A stretch of DNA of 64,000 nucleotides from Norana najaformis (GCA_964023275.1 OZ029916.1:38310396-38374395), one strand, 5' to 3'. Shown: positions 10,921 through 22,159, counted from the first letter of the stretch. Numbers and translations are program-made. Notes: generated by a model not told the origin, from the letters alone.

Positions 10921-12094
10921 TGTTATGGCTATGGCCAGAGAGTTTTGAATCGAAACTTATTTGGGCAGATTTCTCTTAATGATGCCGGTAAGAAGTGAGT
11001 TAGGAAGTGGTGCCTGATTGCCGCACAAACTTCGCCTGATAGCATTGGTGAGGTAAAGTAAGGTAAGGTTATAGTACACGAGTAAAACACGACTCTGTCA
11101 ACATTAGAGGCACGATCCTGAAAATGTGAGGTAATGTAATGTAAGGTAATATCGCTCATGATCTATTATACGCTTCTATCAACATTAGTATTCAGCAACG
11201 TGGTGTTGTTAAGTTAAGGGTCAATAGGTAAGGTAAGGCAAAGTAAGATAATACAGTTGCTTTCCTGTTACACGCCTCGATGAAAATTAGTCATCAGAGA
11301 CGTGAACCTGGGCTTGAAGAATATTTTGACTGAAGCGCAAACACGACAACAACAATCCAGTAACCCGAAAATACCGTGTTACCCGACTTGAACTACGGTC
11401 GCCGAAAACAAGAGGCAAGTATGACTATGCCAAAACTTATAACTTCTTAAATATGCCTGTTTAGAGAATTATATGCCCCATTCCCTAAAAGCAGTTCTCG
11501 TTTCGATTACATGGTTTCGCAATAACAACTACCGGTGAATGGAAAAGTCACGTGATACGTAGCAGGTCACGTGGTGGTGGCTCGATTCATCGGGTGTAAT
11601 GGCGTCGTGGACCAAAAAAACTCGCTTCTAGAAACCGTGGTCTTGTGTAATTATCTGATTAGTGCGTCGGTGGGAGAATGGCGCGGGTCAGACGTCGGTC
11701 AAGTGGTCAGCGATTCTACCAAACACTAAGCGGATTTGGTCAGCATTAAACAGTCGGGTGCTACATAAATTCTTATGCACCTATAGCCGCTGGCGTCTGG
11801 TTCCCTTAAAGTAGCTTTGGACTTATTAATTTAGCGAGAAATTGATGATAATTTAAAGAAATGCCCGACTATAGGTTACTTAACCCTATGGTCACTTTTA
11901 GAGAGGGCACAAAAGTATCTATGCCACTATTTCTATCTTAAACAAAACTGTATCTAATATCACAGATGACTGACTACTAGTACCTGTCGTTACCCTGTCT
12001 TACTTTATTTTACTTAAATTTACCTTACTTTGCAAAAACTTGCCTTACCTTACCTTACCTTGCTTTGTATTACCTTGCCTTAAAATACTTTGTC
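10921..12094. other. No gene; paired E-boxes near 11.55 kb
   Basis: Degenerate GGTAAGGTAAGG and CTTACCTTACC tracts occur at about 11040-11260 and 11990-12080. Two CACGTG E-boxes lie at 11549-11554 and 11568-11573, 19 bp apart, followed by a ten-codon ATG frame. No exon is supported. Confidence 0.45.
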
Positions 12095-12305
12095 CTACCA
12101 TTTAGTGGTTAACATGCTAGGCTTAATCGGAGGGCCGAGGGTTCAAATTCCCGCTAGGACAGAAATATGTTTCGAAAGTTCGGTTCCCTTTGCACCCCCC
12201 CCCCCTAGCCAACTCGGGTCTAATGAGGAAACTGAAGTACACTGCCAGTGGGCAGATCAGACGGCGAGTGAAAGGGCTGGCCACCTGCTCTCATATGCAT
12301 TACCC
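12095..12305 (+). mobile_element. tRNA-derived SINE, family S1, plus strand
   Basis: A tRNA-like head carries an A-box-like TTTAGTGGTTAACATGCTAG and a B-box-like GGGTTCAAATTCCCGC. The body contains GTACACTGCCAGTGGGCAGA and TCAGACGGCGAG. The same body occurs in the minus-strand copies at 40432-40662 and 50045-50275. A run of C residues at about 12195-12205 is private to this copy. Confidence 0.75.
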
Positions 12306-12419
12306 TACCTTTCCCGATATAAATCCATCCACATACAGTAACATTCACACACCAAAACGCAACCTACCTACCCCACCCTCTCATACCCTACCAGCCTTAT
12401 AGGATACATTACCTTACCA

Positions 12420-12772
12420 TAAACTACTCCACCCTACCATACCCCATTCCATGCTATACCATACACTACTCTATCATACCCTATACCAACTACACAATAC
12501 CATACCATACTATACTATTTTGATTTATCCTACAATACACTATACCATAACATATACCATACCATATTATACCATACTATACAATTCTATAGTATGCTAT
12601 CCTATACTATCCTATACTATCCTATACTATCCTATACTATCCTATACTATCCTATACTATCCTATACTATGCTATACTATACTATACCGTACATGTCTCT
12701 ACCCTACCCTCCCTTACCCTGCCCTGCCCTATCCTATCCTACCATACCCTACCCTACCCTACTTAAATGAGA
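12420..12772. repeat. CCTATACTAT 10-bp tandem repeat and related TACCA tracts
   Basis: About eight units of CCTATACTAT at 12600-12680 are flanked by degenerate CCATACTATAC and CCTACCCTAC repeats. The tract ends a few bases from the donor side of the exon at 12779-13157, so in gene orientation it begins immediately after that splice donor. Confidence 0.85.
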
Positions 12773-12778
12773 AGTTAC

Positions 12779-13157
12779 CTTGGTGGCAACATCGAGGCTG
12801 CTCGCTCTGAGGGGTGACTCGGTCAGCGTGTTCCTCGTCCGGCAGAGGTCGCTGTGGTAACTTCCGGTGCGTGGTGGCTGGACGTGGTTGCTTCCGGTGT
12901 TCGTCGGCGGAGCGTTCATCTTGGCATTGTCGGCCGAACTGGCGCCCCGAAGGGCAGCAAGGGAGTTGGAGGACGGGAAAGAGGAACGCGCGGGGACGGC
13001 CCCTGCCGCTACCACCGCCGGGGAGTTGTCCCTCGAACGAGAGGCCGATAGCTTCGAGTTGAGGGAAGAGCGAGCGAAGGGGTCGTTCGACAGCGGCTGG
13101 GGTGTAGGAGGGAGCGACGAGGGAGTGGCACAGTCTTTGTTCGCTTGGTCATCCAGC
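12779..13157 (-). CDS. Probable synaptotagmin-7-like linker exon
   Basis: This 379-bp minus-strand exon is open for 126 codons. It has an excellent acceptor (TTTCGTTCTGTTTCAG) and a donor GTAACT after GCCACCAAG. It encodes a Ser/Pro/Ala/Asn-rich, hydrophilic, probably disordered segment that includes CATPSSLPPTPQPLS, RSSLNSKLSASRSRDNSP and ESPLRASSLDVATK. It begins in phase 2 and ends in phase 0, and phase 0 is the starting phase of the C2A exon at 5664-6045. Synaptotagmin-7 is known for a long, alternatively spliced linker between its membrane segment and C2A, so I assign it there. The assignment rests on strand, order, phase and composition, not on residue similarity. It could belong to another minus-strand transcript. 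Confidence 0.65.
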
Positions 13158-13204
13158 CTGAAACAGAACGAAACACAGACGAGGAGGATTTAACGGACAC
13201 CAAC

Positions 13205-13570
13205 AACAGTCATCGTCGTCATCATCGTCGTCATCATCATAGTCATCATCAGTCAATCAATCAATCATCATCATCATCAATCATCATCATCATCATCATC
13301 ACTCCATGAGCAGCAACCTTATAATCATTCTTTGCCTTCTTCCTAGTTCGTGCCTTTCTTCCTCGCTTCTCTCCTTCCGTCTGTCTATCCTTCATCCTCT
13401 TCCTCGTAAATCTACTTCTGCCAAATCGTCAGACTATCGAGATCCATAACATCATCATCATCACCATCACCATCATCATCGTCGACGCCATCGTCATCAT
13501 CATCATTGTCATCACCACCACAACCACCATCACCACCGCCACCACCACCACCACCATCATCATCAGTATC
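13205..13570. repeat. Trinucleotide CAT/CAC tracts
   Basis: Two clusters of ATC/ACC repeats (13210-13310 and 13450-13565) lie just upstream of the acceptor of the linker exon in gene orientation. The His- or Met/Val-rich open frames are artefacts. Confidence 0.85.
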
Positions 13571-13959
13571 AAGTATCTATCGCTGAATTCCCGTTTCCTT
13601 TTCCCTGAGGTCCTGTTTCCTTTGTTACCGCGCCACAAGGGAAGAGTTTTACTATCCTGGAATTCTCTTCAGCTCTTCGCAAACGTTCGTTAGTTTTCTA
13701 TTTGGCCATGGACCCAGTATAGAAATAAAAACCGAGTGGCTCCATCTGGTGCTGAGTCTCCATCTTCTTATCTGGATTAAACGATCTTGCCCAACACCCT
13801 ATCAACTGGCTCACTGCCATTCCGTCTTCGCCAGCTGGTTCCCTGCTAGGAATTCTATCAAGGGAATTGGAGAAACTTGTGAAAAGACGAGTCGACCTCT
13901 GCCTTCGATGTTTCGTGTCGTCTGTCTGTGTGTCTGTGTGTCTGTCTGTCTGCTTGTTT

Positions 13960-14095
13960 GTCCGCCATCCATCCACTCATTCATCCATTCACTCATCCAC
14001 CATCAAACCTCACATCCCTCGTTCCATCCGTCAACGCATTCACCTAACTACCCACTCCGCCGCCCATCCGCCCGTCCATCCGTCCATCCATATCA
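13960..14095. repeat. CATC-rich tetranucleotide repeat
   Basis: CCATCCATCCACTCATTC-type degenerate repeat. The surrounding 13600-14460 shows no supported exon. Confidence 0.7.
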
Positions 14096-14679
14096 CAGTG
14101 TCGTCGTGTTGCTTTTATTTGCCACATTCCACTGAGCACTTAGTGATACACAGAACGGCCGCTGAAGATGGAATCGACTTCGATCATCGGATCCTCTTTC
14201 GAGAAAGCGCCATCTACTCAATCTCTGGCACTGTTGATCCGTTTATCCTGCCATTATCCATTGGTTCAATTCTCGCCATAATTCCAGATTGGATTAGATT
14301 AGATTAAACCAGAACACATAAGATTAGATGGGATCAGTTAGGATCGGATTAGATTTTATTTTATTAGATTAGATAGCTTCTAATTCACTCTCTTTCCCAC
14401 TCATCGGACCTATCCATGATCCTCGCCGTTTACCCTGTTTCTTTCCATTTGCAGTTGTCCCTTTGTCAGCATTTTTGAGTGTATTTCTATATTTGTTTGT
14501 GTGTATCTTTATCTCTCCTTCTGTCTATCTCTGCTTCCTCATCCTGCCTCTTCTTCACCTCTTACCATCCTTAACAGATTGCGATTCCGGTCTGCAATAT
14601 CGCCTCGTTCGCTTCGCATCTCGCCTACAAATTAATACGTCCAGTTTTCGTCGGAGAGAGGAGTAGGACATCCCCTCGA

Positions 14680-14762
14680 TCTCACCCACCCACCCACCCA
14701 CCCATATCCACCCACCCACCCACCCACCCATACCCACCTACCCACCCACCCACCCACCCAGC
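14680..14762. repeat. (CCCA)n repeat
   Basis: CACCCACCCACCCACCCA runs in two blocks. The minus strand is G-quadruplex-prone (GGGT)n. Confidence 0.9.
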
Positions 14763-14859
14763 CGTCGCCTTCCAATCGGAATCTTTAGGCCGTCCCAGAG
14801 CAGTCGCTGTATCCGCAAGAGACGGGGCTCTTCCTGGTCTTTCACAGCTTCTCCCTCTT

Positions 14860-15535
14860 TGTATCTGCCTCTGTCTCTGTGTTTATGTCTCTGTCTCTGC
14901 CATGAGCTTCCTCTGTATCTCCCTTCTTTGTCTTGGTCGCTGTATCTCCTTCACGCGAGTCTCTGCTTCGTTCTACTCCTGTCTGTTTGTGTGTCTATGT
15001 GTGTCTGTTTGTATGTGCTTATCTGTGTGTGTCTCTTTGTTGGTGTGTGTCTGTGTCTGTGTCTATGTGTGTCTGTGTGTATATCTGTCTGTGTGTCTGT
15101 CTGTGTGTGTCTCTTTGTTGGTGTGTGTGTGTCTGTGTCTGTGTCTATGTGTGTCTGTGTGTATATCTGTCTGTGTGTCTGTCTGTGTGTCTGTCTGTGT
15201 GTCTGTTTGTGTATGTTTGTCTGTGTGTGTCTGTGTGTTGGTGTGTGTGTCTGTGTGTCTGTCTGTGTCTGCTTGTGTGGGCTTGTCTGTGTGTGTCCGT
15301 CTGTGTCTGTTTGTGTGTGCTTATTTGTGTGTGTATGTTTGTTGGTGTGTGTGTCTGTGTCTGTGTCTACGTGTGTCTGTGTGTGTCTGTGTGTATATCT
15401 GTCTGTGTGTCTGTCTATGTGTCTGTTTGTGTATGCTTGTCTGTGTGTTGGTGTGTGCGTCTGTCTGTGTGTGTGCCTGTGTGTGTCTGTTTGTGTGTCT
15501 GTTTGTGTGTGCCTGTCTGTCTGTCTGTCTTCAGG
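14860..15535. repeat. TCTGTGTG degenerate microsatellite
   Basis: About 670 bp of mixed GTCT/GTGT units. Three overlapping Cys/Val/Ser open frames on the plus strand and a Thr/His/Gln frame on the minus strand arise only from the repeat. Confidence 0.92.
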
Positions 15536-15784
15536 TCCTTGTCCCTCTATTCTTTCTAATTTTCCAATTCCCGTAGAACAAAGATTGCGCTTGACGTGTG
15601 ACTGAATTCGTTTCTTTCCAATTCTTCTCGCCAGAGGTCGATGGGATGGAAGCAAAGGCGACAAAACTGACTCGGATTCTGATATGCGACGAAGTGAATT
15701 TCCCGACGGAGGAAAGAATTCACACAGGTCATCCAAACACACGGAGAGCACCTTCAGTCAACTACCTGTCCTCTGCTCCTATCA

Positions 15785-16200
15785 TCCAATCCAATCTATT
15801 TTAATCTAATCCAATCTTATCCAATCCAATATAATCTGATCCAATCTTATTCAATCCAAACCAGTTCAGTCTAATTAATTCCGATCTAATCCAATCTTAT
15901 TCAATCCAAACCAGTTAAATCTAATCAATTCCAATCTAATCCAATCTTATTCAATCCAAACCAGTTCAGTCTAATCAATTTCCATCTAATCCAATCTTAT
16001 TCAATCCAAACCAGTTCAGTCTAATCAATTCCAATCTAATCCAATCTCATTCAATCCAAACCAGTTCAGTCTAATCAATTCCAATCTAATCCAATCTTAT
16101 TCAATCCAATCCAGTTCAATCTAATCAAACCCAATCTAATCTAATTCAATCGAATCCAATCTGATCCAATCCAATCTAATCCAATCTTTTCGAATTCAAT
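15785..16200. repeat. 50-bp satellite array
   Basis: Exact 50-bp periodicity: the landmark CCAGTT recurs at 15861, 15911, 15961, 16011, 16061 and 16111. The unit contains ATCTAATCCAATCTTATTCA, then AACCAGTTCAG and CTAATCAATTCC. Edges decay into CCAATC/CTAATC pentamers, suggesting that the 50-mer grew out of a pentameric repeat. Confidence 0.93.
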
Positions 16201-17333
16201 CCTTTTTTCCAATTTATTAAAGCTAAAATTCCAGCATTCAACTGCCATCAAATTGACAGAATACTGCAGCCATAAATCCATAAAACCACTGGACTGTGAA
16301 CGTCGCTTCTATGTTTGTCTTCTTTGTTCTTTCTTAATTTGTTTACGGCGGCGTTCACTTGGAAGACGGGCCAGTCATTTGTTATTGCTCACAAGTCCTT
16401 AATAGCAGTGACAGTTCGCTCGTGGGGGCTGGAAGATCTTTGGGCTGAGGCACTGACGACATCGATCCATCAACTGCTTCGGTGGAGATTCAAATGAGGC
16501 GAATTCGTGACCCCGTAACGAATTGCCAATTACACAGAACTCGAACCGCAGATGCAGAGGTCCAAGTGCTTTACTTTACCAGCAGCAGTGTAACTATGAC
16601 CCTGCAGGATCTGCAACTGTAGAGGGGTCCAGGCCCAATATGAAAGAGAGGGGGCCTTCCCAGACCCTACAAAACTACGAATAGGGCGCAGTTGAGTAAT
16701 TTGCGGAGGCCAGAAATTTGAGGCTAACCTACAGGCTACCACTAGGCGTTATGAACCTCTGAACTTGCCAAAGTCTAATTTTAAGCAGAATGTTGACAAC
16801 TTTTCTTTGTTTTTTCTGTAGGAAGCTCTAGGTATAATAAATAAATTAAAAGAAGTTAACGAAAACTGTCTTGTGATTAAGTAAAGATTAGATTAAGGTT
16901 AAAGCTAATGGTCTAATGATTATGTAAACAATAGATCAGGATTGTGTATTAGAGCGCCCTAGCCACATTAATGTCCGCTACTCACAGACAATATTTTCAA
17001 ACAGTGGACGAATGCAGTGACAGATAAGCGGGCACAATATGGCCTAAGAAGGTCACAAGCGGAAGCAATAAGACGGGCAATTGTCGTTTAAATTTGGCAA
17101 GTATTAGATGAAACGAACCTCCAAAGCAGCTCTTAGATGATTACAAGGAATAGAGAATATGAGAAATCAGGCCTCGTCCCAGTACTTTTCGCAGCCGTCT
17201 GAAAATGTACCTCTGAATGCATTGTGACGCTGGACACAGATAGAGAGGCGCTGGAAAAGGAAACGACTATAAAGCTTCTTGTTTTCCTATTTTATTTATT
17301 ATTAAGATTCTTAACCAGTGATTCATATAAGTT

Positions 17334-17334
<1 letters not shown>
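16201..17334. other. Unassigned stretch, possibly old repeat-derived
   Basis: The plus-strand translation contains several short peptide-like segments interrupted by stops between about 16500 and 17260, such as QWTNAVTDKRAQYGLRRSQ. This could be a heavily decayed retroelement, but I cannot match a family. No intact exon is supported. Confidence 0.3.

Positions 17335-17419
<85 letters not shown>
17335..17419. repeat. (ATT)n microsatellite
   Basis: About 28 perfect ATT units in an AT-rich setting. Such runs often form the 3' end of SINE/LINE copies, but no diagnostic body is adjacent. Confidence 0.95.
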
Positions 17420-18315
17420 AAAAGACAGTAGAATTCAAGGAAACTAATGTATGCTTTTCAGTATTAGGAATGCTGTCAAAATCTACAAACACAGAGATTC
17501 TCGGTCCCTTTGATGGCGGAAAGGAAGCCTCTTCCAGTTTCTCTGAACACTCAGCCGTGGGACAACAACCTCTTCCAGCTTCTTCTTTAATGTTGTCCAT
17601 TATGAGCTGTCTAATAAATTTCTTATCTTTCTTATCGTCACAGCTGCCTGGGTGATGAGCGTCCAGTCACAAGAAACCATAGCAGGGATCAAATACAGCT
17701 TCGCGCATATAGACAAAAAGTCATGATGTGGTAAGGGATTGTCTGAAGCACATAACGATGAAAGTCCTAAGTTGCTAAGAATTCCACTGAAGCGTCAAGA
17801 CAGTTTTCAGAAAGGCAAGAAATTACCTCGAGACCAAGACAACAGGTTTCCAAGACCGACAACGAGATTAAGACATAAAAAAGCCTGTCGAACAAGACTC
17901 GAGACCAAGACTGAGTCTCGAGAACATACAAGTCTGATTTAACATAAATAATTAACTAATTACTAATCCTGTTTAACACTGAGAAAGGACTGACATATCG
18001 ATGTATGTATAAATCTATGATGAATCACCGGTTCAGAATCTTAATCTGAGCAAAGGTGAGGTCGGAGTGAACGGCCCTGGTAGCAATAATATCGTTAAAC
18101 ACTGGATAGTATACCACTGTTACCAGATCCGTCAGATAGGTCGACATGAGGGTTTCTGACAGTCAGCCACCCCATAAAAGCGGCCGTAAGCCGATCCAAT
18201 CAGGTAATAGGGTCGAATCAGCTCAAATCTGTTCGATGTACGATAGGAAAAAACTCCAGGTAAACATTAGATACTAATGCCGTTTGCTAGAAAATGTGAG
18301 ATCTTATAGTTAAAG
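17420..18315. other. No recognisable gene
   Basis: A 61-codon minus-strand frame at 17415-17600 and a 67-codon plus-strand frame at 17739-17942 lack splice signals or family similarity. I regard both as chance. Confidence 0.45.
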
Positions 18316-18670
18316 CTTGGATCTTACAGTTCCCCAGTTAAAATCCTCAGTTATTCCCTACGGCCTCACACCCATGACCGTTTTATTCCTCCCGCTGTTA
18401 TAATTTAACATGTAAATGTTTCATTTGTAAGATGTTGTATGCGTATTAAGTTTTCCTTGTGTTCTTAACAACTTGCAAATGATGTGCGATTAGCTATTAG
18501 CGATTAGCATAATAATAATAAAGAATATACTTACTTACATACTTACTTACTTAACAGTAGGACGTAACATAACCGAATGAAATGGAACATAATAAGATCT
18601 ACGGTGACGCCACTTGGATCTTACAGTTCCCCAGTTAAAATCCTCAGTTATTCCCTACGGCCTCACACCC
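18316..18670. repeat. 58-bp perfect direct repeats flanking 239 bp
   Basis: The 58 bp beginning CTTGGATCTTACAGTTCCCC and ending CGGCCTCACACCC at 18316-18373 recur without difference at 18613-18670. The 239 bp between them ends in AATAATAATAAA and ACTTACTT runs resembling a retroelement 3' end. Identity of the two copies implies a recent duplication. Confidence 0.9.
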
Positions 18671-18895
18671 TAAGTTTTAACACACATACGCAAATACATA
18701 CATATATATAATACATACATATATACGTACATACATGTGTGCATGCACCCAAGCACAAATATATATACAATGTACACATACATATACGTACATACCTGAA
18801 TACATACACATACACATACATAAACATATATATACATAATGTATGCATACATATTTACACACATATGTAAATGCATGCATACATGACATACATAC
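18671..18895. repeat. CATA-rich degenerate repeat
   Basis: ACATACATA/TATATACGTAC repeats. The Tyr/Val/Cys-rich open frames on the minus strand are artefacts. Confidence 0.85.
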
Positions 18896-19084
18896 GTACA
18901 ACTGCACTCGGAAATGACGATCCCCTGGAGGCACGAGGAGAACCAGTCGTGATGCAAGTGGACCGGGATAATAACGAGGCCCCGGAGACCGGATGGCGGG
19001 CTGCGGCGGATAAGCGATCCGAAACACACGAGATTTGAGTTGAGAACGACTTCAGAGACCTCGTGGAACGGATAGAAACACCGA
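18896..19084 (-). CDS. Possible cassette exon (uncertain)
   Basis: A GC-rich 189-bp island stands out from its AT-rich flanks. On the minus strand one frame is fully open and GC-rich at third positions, containing NSNLVCFGSLIRRSPPSG and VIIPVHLHHDWFSSCLQG. A CAG acceptor at 19085-19087 and a GTATGT donor at 18890-18895 would give a phase 2 to phase 2 exon, insertable before the linker exon at 12779-13157. The acceptor is weak. The plus strand is also open for about 40 codons across the island. I cannot name a family. Confidence 0.25.
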
Positions 19085-19129
19085 CTGATCAAATGGCCAA
19101 CCGATGCTGCTATTTGTTCGCCTCATATC

Positions 19130-19440
19130 CCGGGTTTTGGTCGTTTTTGCTATCCCTATCCTGTTCCTATCCTGCTCGGTTTCTAGTTACTGTTCCGTCT
19201 TTCGTTCCTTTCGCGCTCCTGTTCCTTGTTCCTGTTCTTTTCTCGTTCCTGTTCTGTCTCTCGTTCGCGTCACTAGTTCGTTCCTCATTCCTCGTTCTAT
19301 TCCTGTTCCTTGTTCCTATGCCGTTCTTCGTTCCTGTCCAGTTCTTCGTTCCTGTCCAGTTCTTCGTTCCTGTCCAGTTCTTCGTATCTGTCCTAATCCT
19401 TGTTCCTGTTCCTAATTTCTATCCCGTTCCTCTCTTGTTC
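19130..19440. repeat. TTCCTGTTCC-type repeat with an 18-bp unit
   Basis: Degenerate CGTTCCTGTTCC repeats. At 19315-19390 an 18-bp unit (CAGTTCTTCGTTCCTGTC) is repeated about four times. Confidence 0.8.
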
Positions 19441-19679
19441 CGTTCCCGTTCCTTCTTAGGCCCCCAGGGCAACCGGTCGACGATTTATTGGCTTCGTTTT
19501 GGTCACATTAGACTCGGCTCCGGTCAGCAATAATGGACTCGGCGCCGTCCAGTTCTGTTGACTTAGCTGCATCAGTGACCGCACATCGTGACAACGAGAA
19601 AATCCATCGACGACCGAAATCAGTCGACCATATCCAGAGGATGCTGCTGCAGCAGCTGCTGCTGACTGCAGGCATACGC

Positions 19680-19935
19680 GCGCACATACATAAATCTATG
19701 CATGCTTATACGAATGTGTGTACATGTATGTATGTATGTAAGATTCCTACGTACTTCTTTACCTAGGTATACCTATGTCTGCCTAACTACTTATACCTAT
19801 CCATGCATCCACCCATCCATCTAGCCACCCACCCACTCATCCGTCCACATATCCACCCACACCTACCAACACATCCATCCATCCCTCCATCTATCCATCC
19901 TTCCACCCATCCACCCATCTACCCACCCACCCAAC
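19680..19935. repeat. TATG and CCAT/CCCA tetranucleotide tracts
   Basis: A GTATGTATG block near 19720-19740 is followed by CCATCCATCC/CCACCCAC repeats at 19800-19930. Confidence 0.75.
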
Positions 19936-20097
19936 CAACCATATACATGTTCATAAGCATGCCATTACATATGAGAATCGGATTATGAGGCTTGGCTACG
20001 AGATGCGGCGGCAGGCGATGGGGAAGGGTTACTTTGTTGGCACCGACCTCTCTTTGAGGACCCTACCTCACCGTTCCTCCCTCTCATCCGCACTCAC

Positions 20098-20215
20098 TCA
20101 CATTTCCCCTCCTTCCAACAGAAGCTGGACGCGGTCTGGCAGCGGGTTGAGGAGGGTTTCAGTTGAGGATCAGCGAATGCTGCTATGTTGAATAACTTGT
20201 GTGTGTCGGGTGAGG
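20098..20215 (-). CDS. Candidate synaptotagmin-7-like linker exon
   Basis: On the minus strand a long pyrimidine tract ends CTCATCCTCAG and is followed by an open 38-codon segment containing SPDTHKLFNIAAFADPQ, LKPSSTRCQTASSFC and WKEGKC. It runs into a tandem donor GTGAGTGAGT. Using the second donor the exon is 118 bp, enters in phase 1 and leaves in phase 2, which fits the phase-2 start of the exon at 12779-13157 and creates a Glu codon across the junction. The first donor would give a 114-bp phase 1-1 exon. The other two frames contain stops. Evidence is splice signals and phase only. Acceptor-like tracts are common beside pyrimidine microsatellites, so confidence is limited. Confidence 0.4.
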
Positions 20216-20384
20216 CTGAGGATGAGGAAGAGGAGGAGGAAGAGGAGGCAGAGAGGAATAAACCTCGGTTGAATGAGAACGAGGAATCTCAGAGCCACCC
20301 GTCACAATAAACGAGACGACGTCACCGGAATGCTAGATTCCGATTCCCACGGCGGCCTCACGATACACGCTCGAAAGACCTGTC

Positions 20385-20600
20385 TGTGTCTGTGTGTCAT
20401 GTGTCTGTGTGTCTGTGTGTGTCTGTGTGTGTCTGTCTGTGTGTCTGTTTGTGTGTCTGTCTGTCTATGTGTCTGTGTGTCTGTGTGTGTCTGTGTGTAT
20501 GTCTGTGTGTCTGTCTGTCTATGTGTCTGTGTGTTTGTGTGTGTCTGTGTGTATGTCTGTGTGTGTCTGTGTGGATGTCTGTCTGTCTGTCTGCCTGTTG
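20385..20600. repeat. TCTGTGTG degenerate microsatellite
   Basis: Same class as at 14860-15535, about 210 bp. Confidence 0.92.
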
Positions 20601-20669
20601 GGTTTGTCATGGACAGCAGTTACACGAAGAGTCAATTAGTCAGTCAATCATTTGATCACGGGTCACTCA

Positions 20670-20990
20670 TCCCTTTTCCTACCCCTTACCCTGTTCCTGT
20701 CCCTAACCCTGTTCCTACCTCTATTCCTATCCCTATTCCCATGCCTAAACTTTTCACTGTCCCTTCACTAACCCTGTCTCTACGATTTCTTCTGTCCGTG
20801 CCCCTATTCCTGCTCAAGTCCCTATCTTTGTCCCTATCCCTGTCACCATCCCTAACCTTTTCCTCTACCCAGTGGCTATCCATTCCACGTCCATAGCCCT
20901 GCCTCATTCTCTGTCTTTGTTCATATCTCTGCCCTCTACCTGTCCTTGTCCTAACCCATGACCCTCTTCCAATTCCGATCCCGCCTCTGT
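20670..20990. repeat. CCCTATTCCTGTT-type degenerate repeat
   Basis: Irregular units of 6-12 bp rich in CCCT and TCCTGT. No exon is visible. Confidence 0.65.
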
Positions 20991-22091
20991 ATACCCCTCT
21001 ACTCTCATATACTTACCGTCTCTTATTAAAAATCCAATTAACTTTTCAGACGACAACTCAATATTTCATATGCACATCTATAGCGGCGCTATAGAAGTCG
21101 TCAGACTAAATAAACCCGACAAACCCTTTCTGTCATTTTCCTTCTTTGTTGTTGCTTTTCTCTTTGATTTGTTTTTGCTCTGCTGTCAACTCTTTCCGTC
21201 TGCATAATCAGATGCAAGAGTCCTCTGCCTCTTGAGAGCTACATAATGGCGCTACATGAGTGTATTGATACATGTCCCATTCAGAATAAATTGCCTAATA
21301 ACAGAGAGGTCGGAAGGAGGTTTCCACTCTTCGACGATCCACTTAATCCGAATCAGCTCCATTTACATATACACAACATTTATCCATGGACGTTACAGCA
21401 GAGGTGACTATGCTATATATATATATATAATCTGAATATATAATTGACCTATCGATATGACATTGTGTATGTAGAATATGTATATGTAGTAAAACCAAAC
21501 AAACTTTCTGGTAATACACACAACTTTCGTTAATGAAATTTTAATAACAAACGTTTAATATATATATGCTGTGTATATATATGCATATGCAGTATATGTG
21601 CTTAGATTGTCGATTTATATACAGAATATATGCATGCTGTATATTCTGGATTTTCTATAGTTTTTACTCATTTTCTGACCACTCGCTGTTGTAACCAACA
21701 AGTAATTGAGTAGTTAGCCAAAAGTGTTCGAAGGTCACACTTCATTACACAGAAAAAGTATAGCAGAATGAGGCGCTATATAAATGCCCAGAATGAGTGA
21801 ATGGATGAATGAACGAGCAGAGGTCATTTTGAAAAAAAAATTTTGTCCTAGAAGCGTTGTAGCCACCTAAGTATCTGCTATGGAAAAACAATAATCCTAT
21901 ATAACTATTATATGGATTCACATATACGTATTCATATATATATACATATATACGTATACATTTTGCATATATATATTTTTACAGGAATAACCACCGTAGA
22001 TTATATATAATCATTAGCCGTTAATATACATAAATGACATATTATATATAAATTTATAGGAACTGCCACCATATTGTACACACTGTAATGG

Positions 22092-22148
<57 letters not shown>

Positions 22149-22159
22149 TTAGCCTTTCA
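20991..22159. other. AT-rich stretch with tail remnants and TA runs
   Basis: A family B LINE-tail remnant (GGCGCTATAGAAGTCGTCAG) lies at 21091-21110 and a GGCGCTATATAAAT box at 21773-21786. A pure TA run occupies 22095-22145. No gene is seen. Confidence 0.6.

Noticed and set aside
14859-15751. Long Cys/Val/Ser-rich and Thr/His/Gln-rich open frames
   Set aside because: Translation of a TCTGTGTG microsatellite; no splice signals or domain.
15598-15760. Exon-like segment with a plus-strand acceptor (TTCTTCTCGCCAG) and open frames on both strands
   Set aside because: No convincing donor on either strand, and no phase fit with the synaptotagmin-7-like exons.
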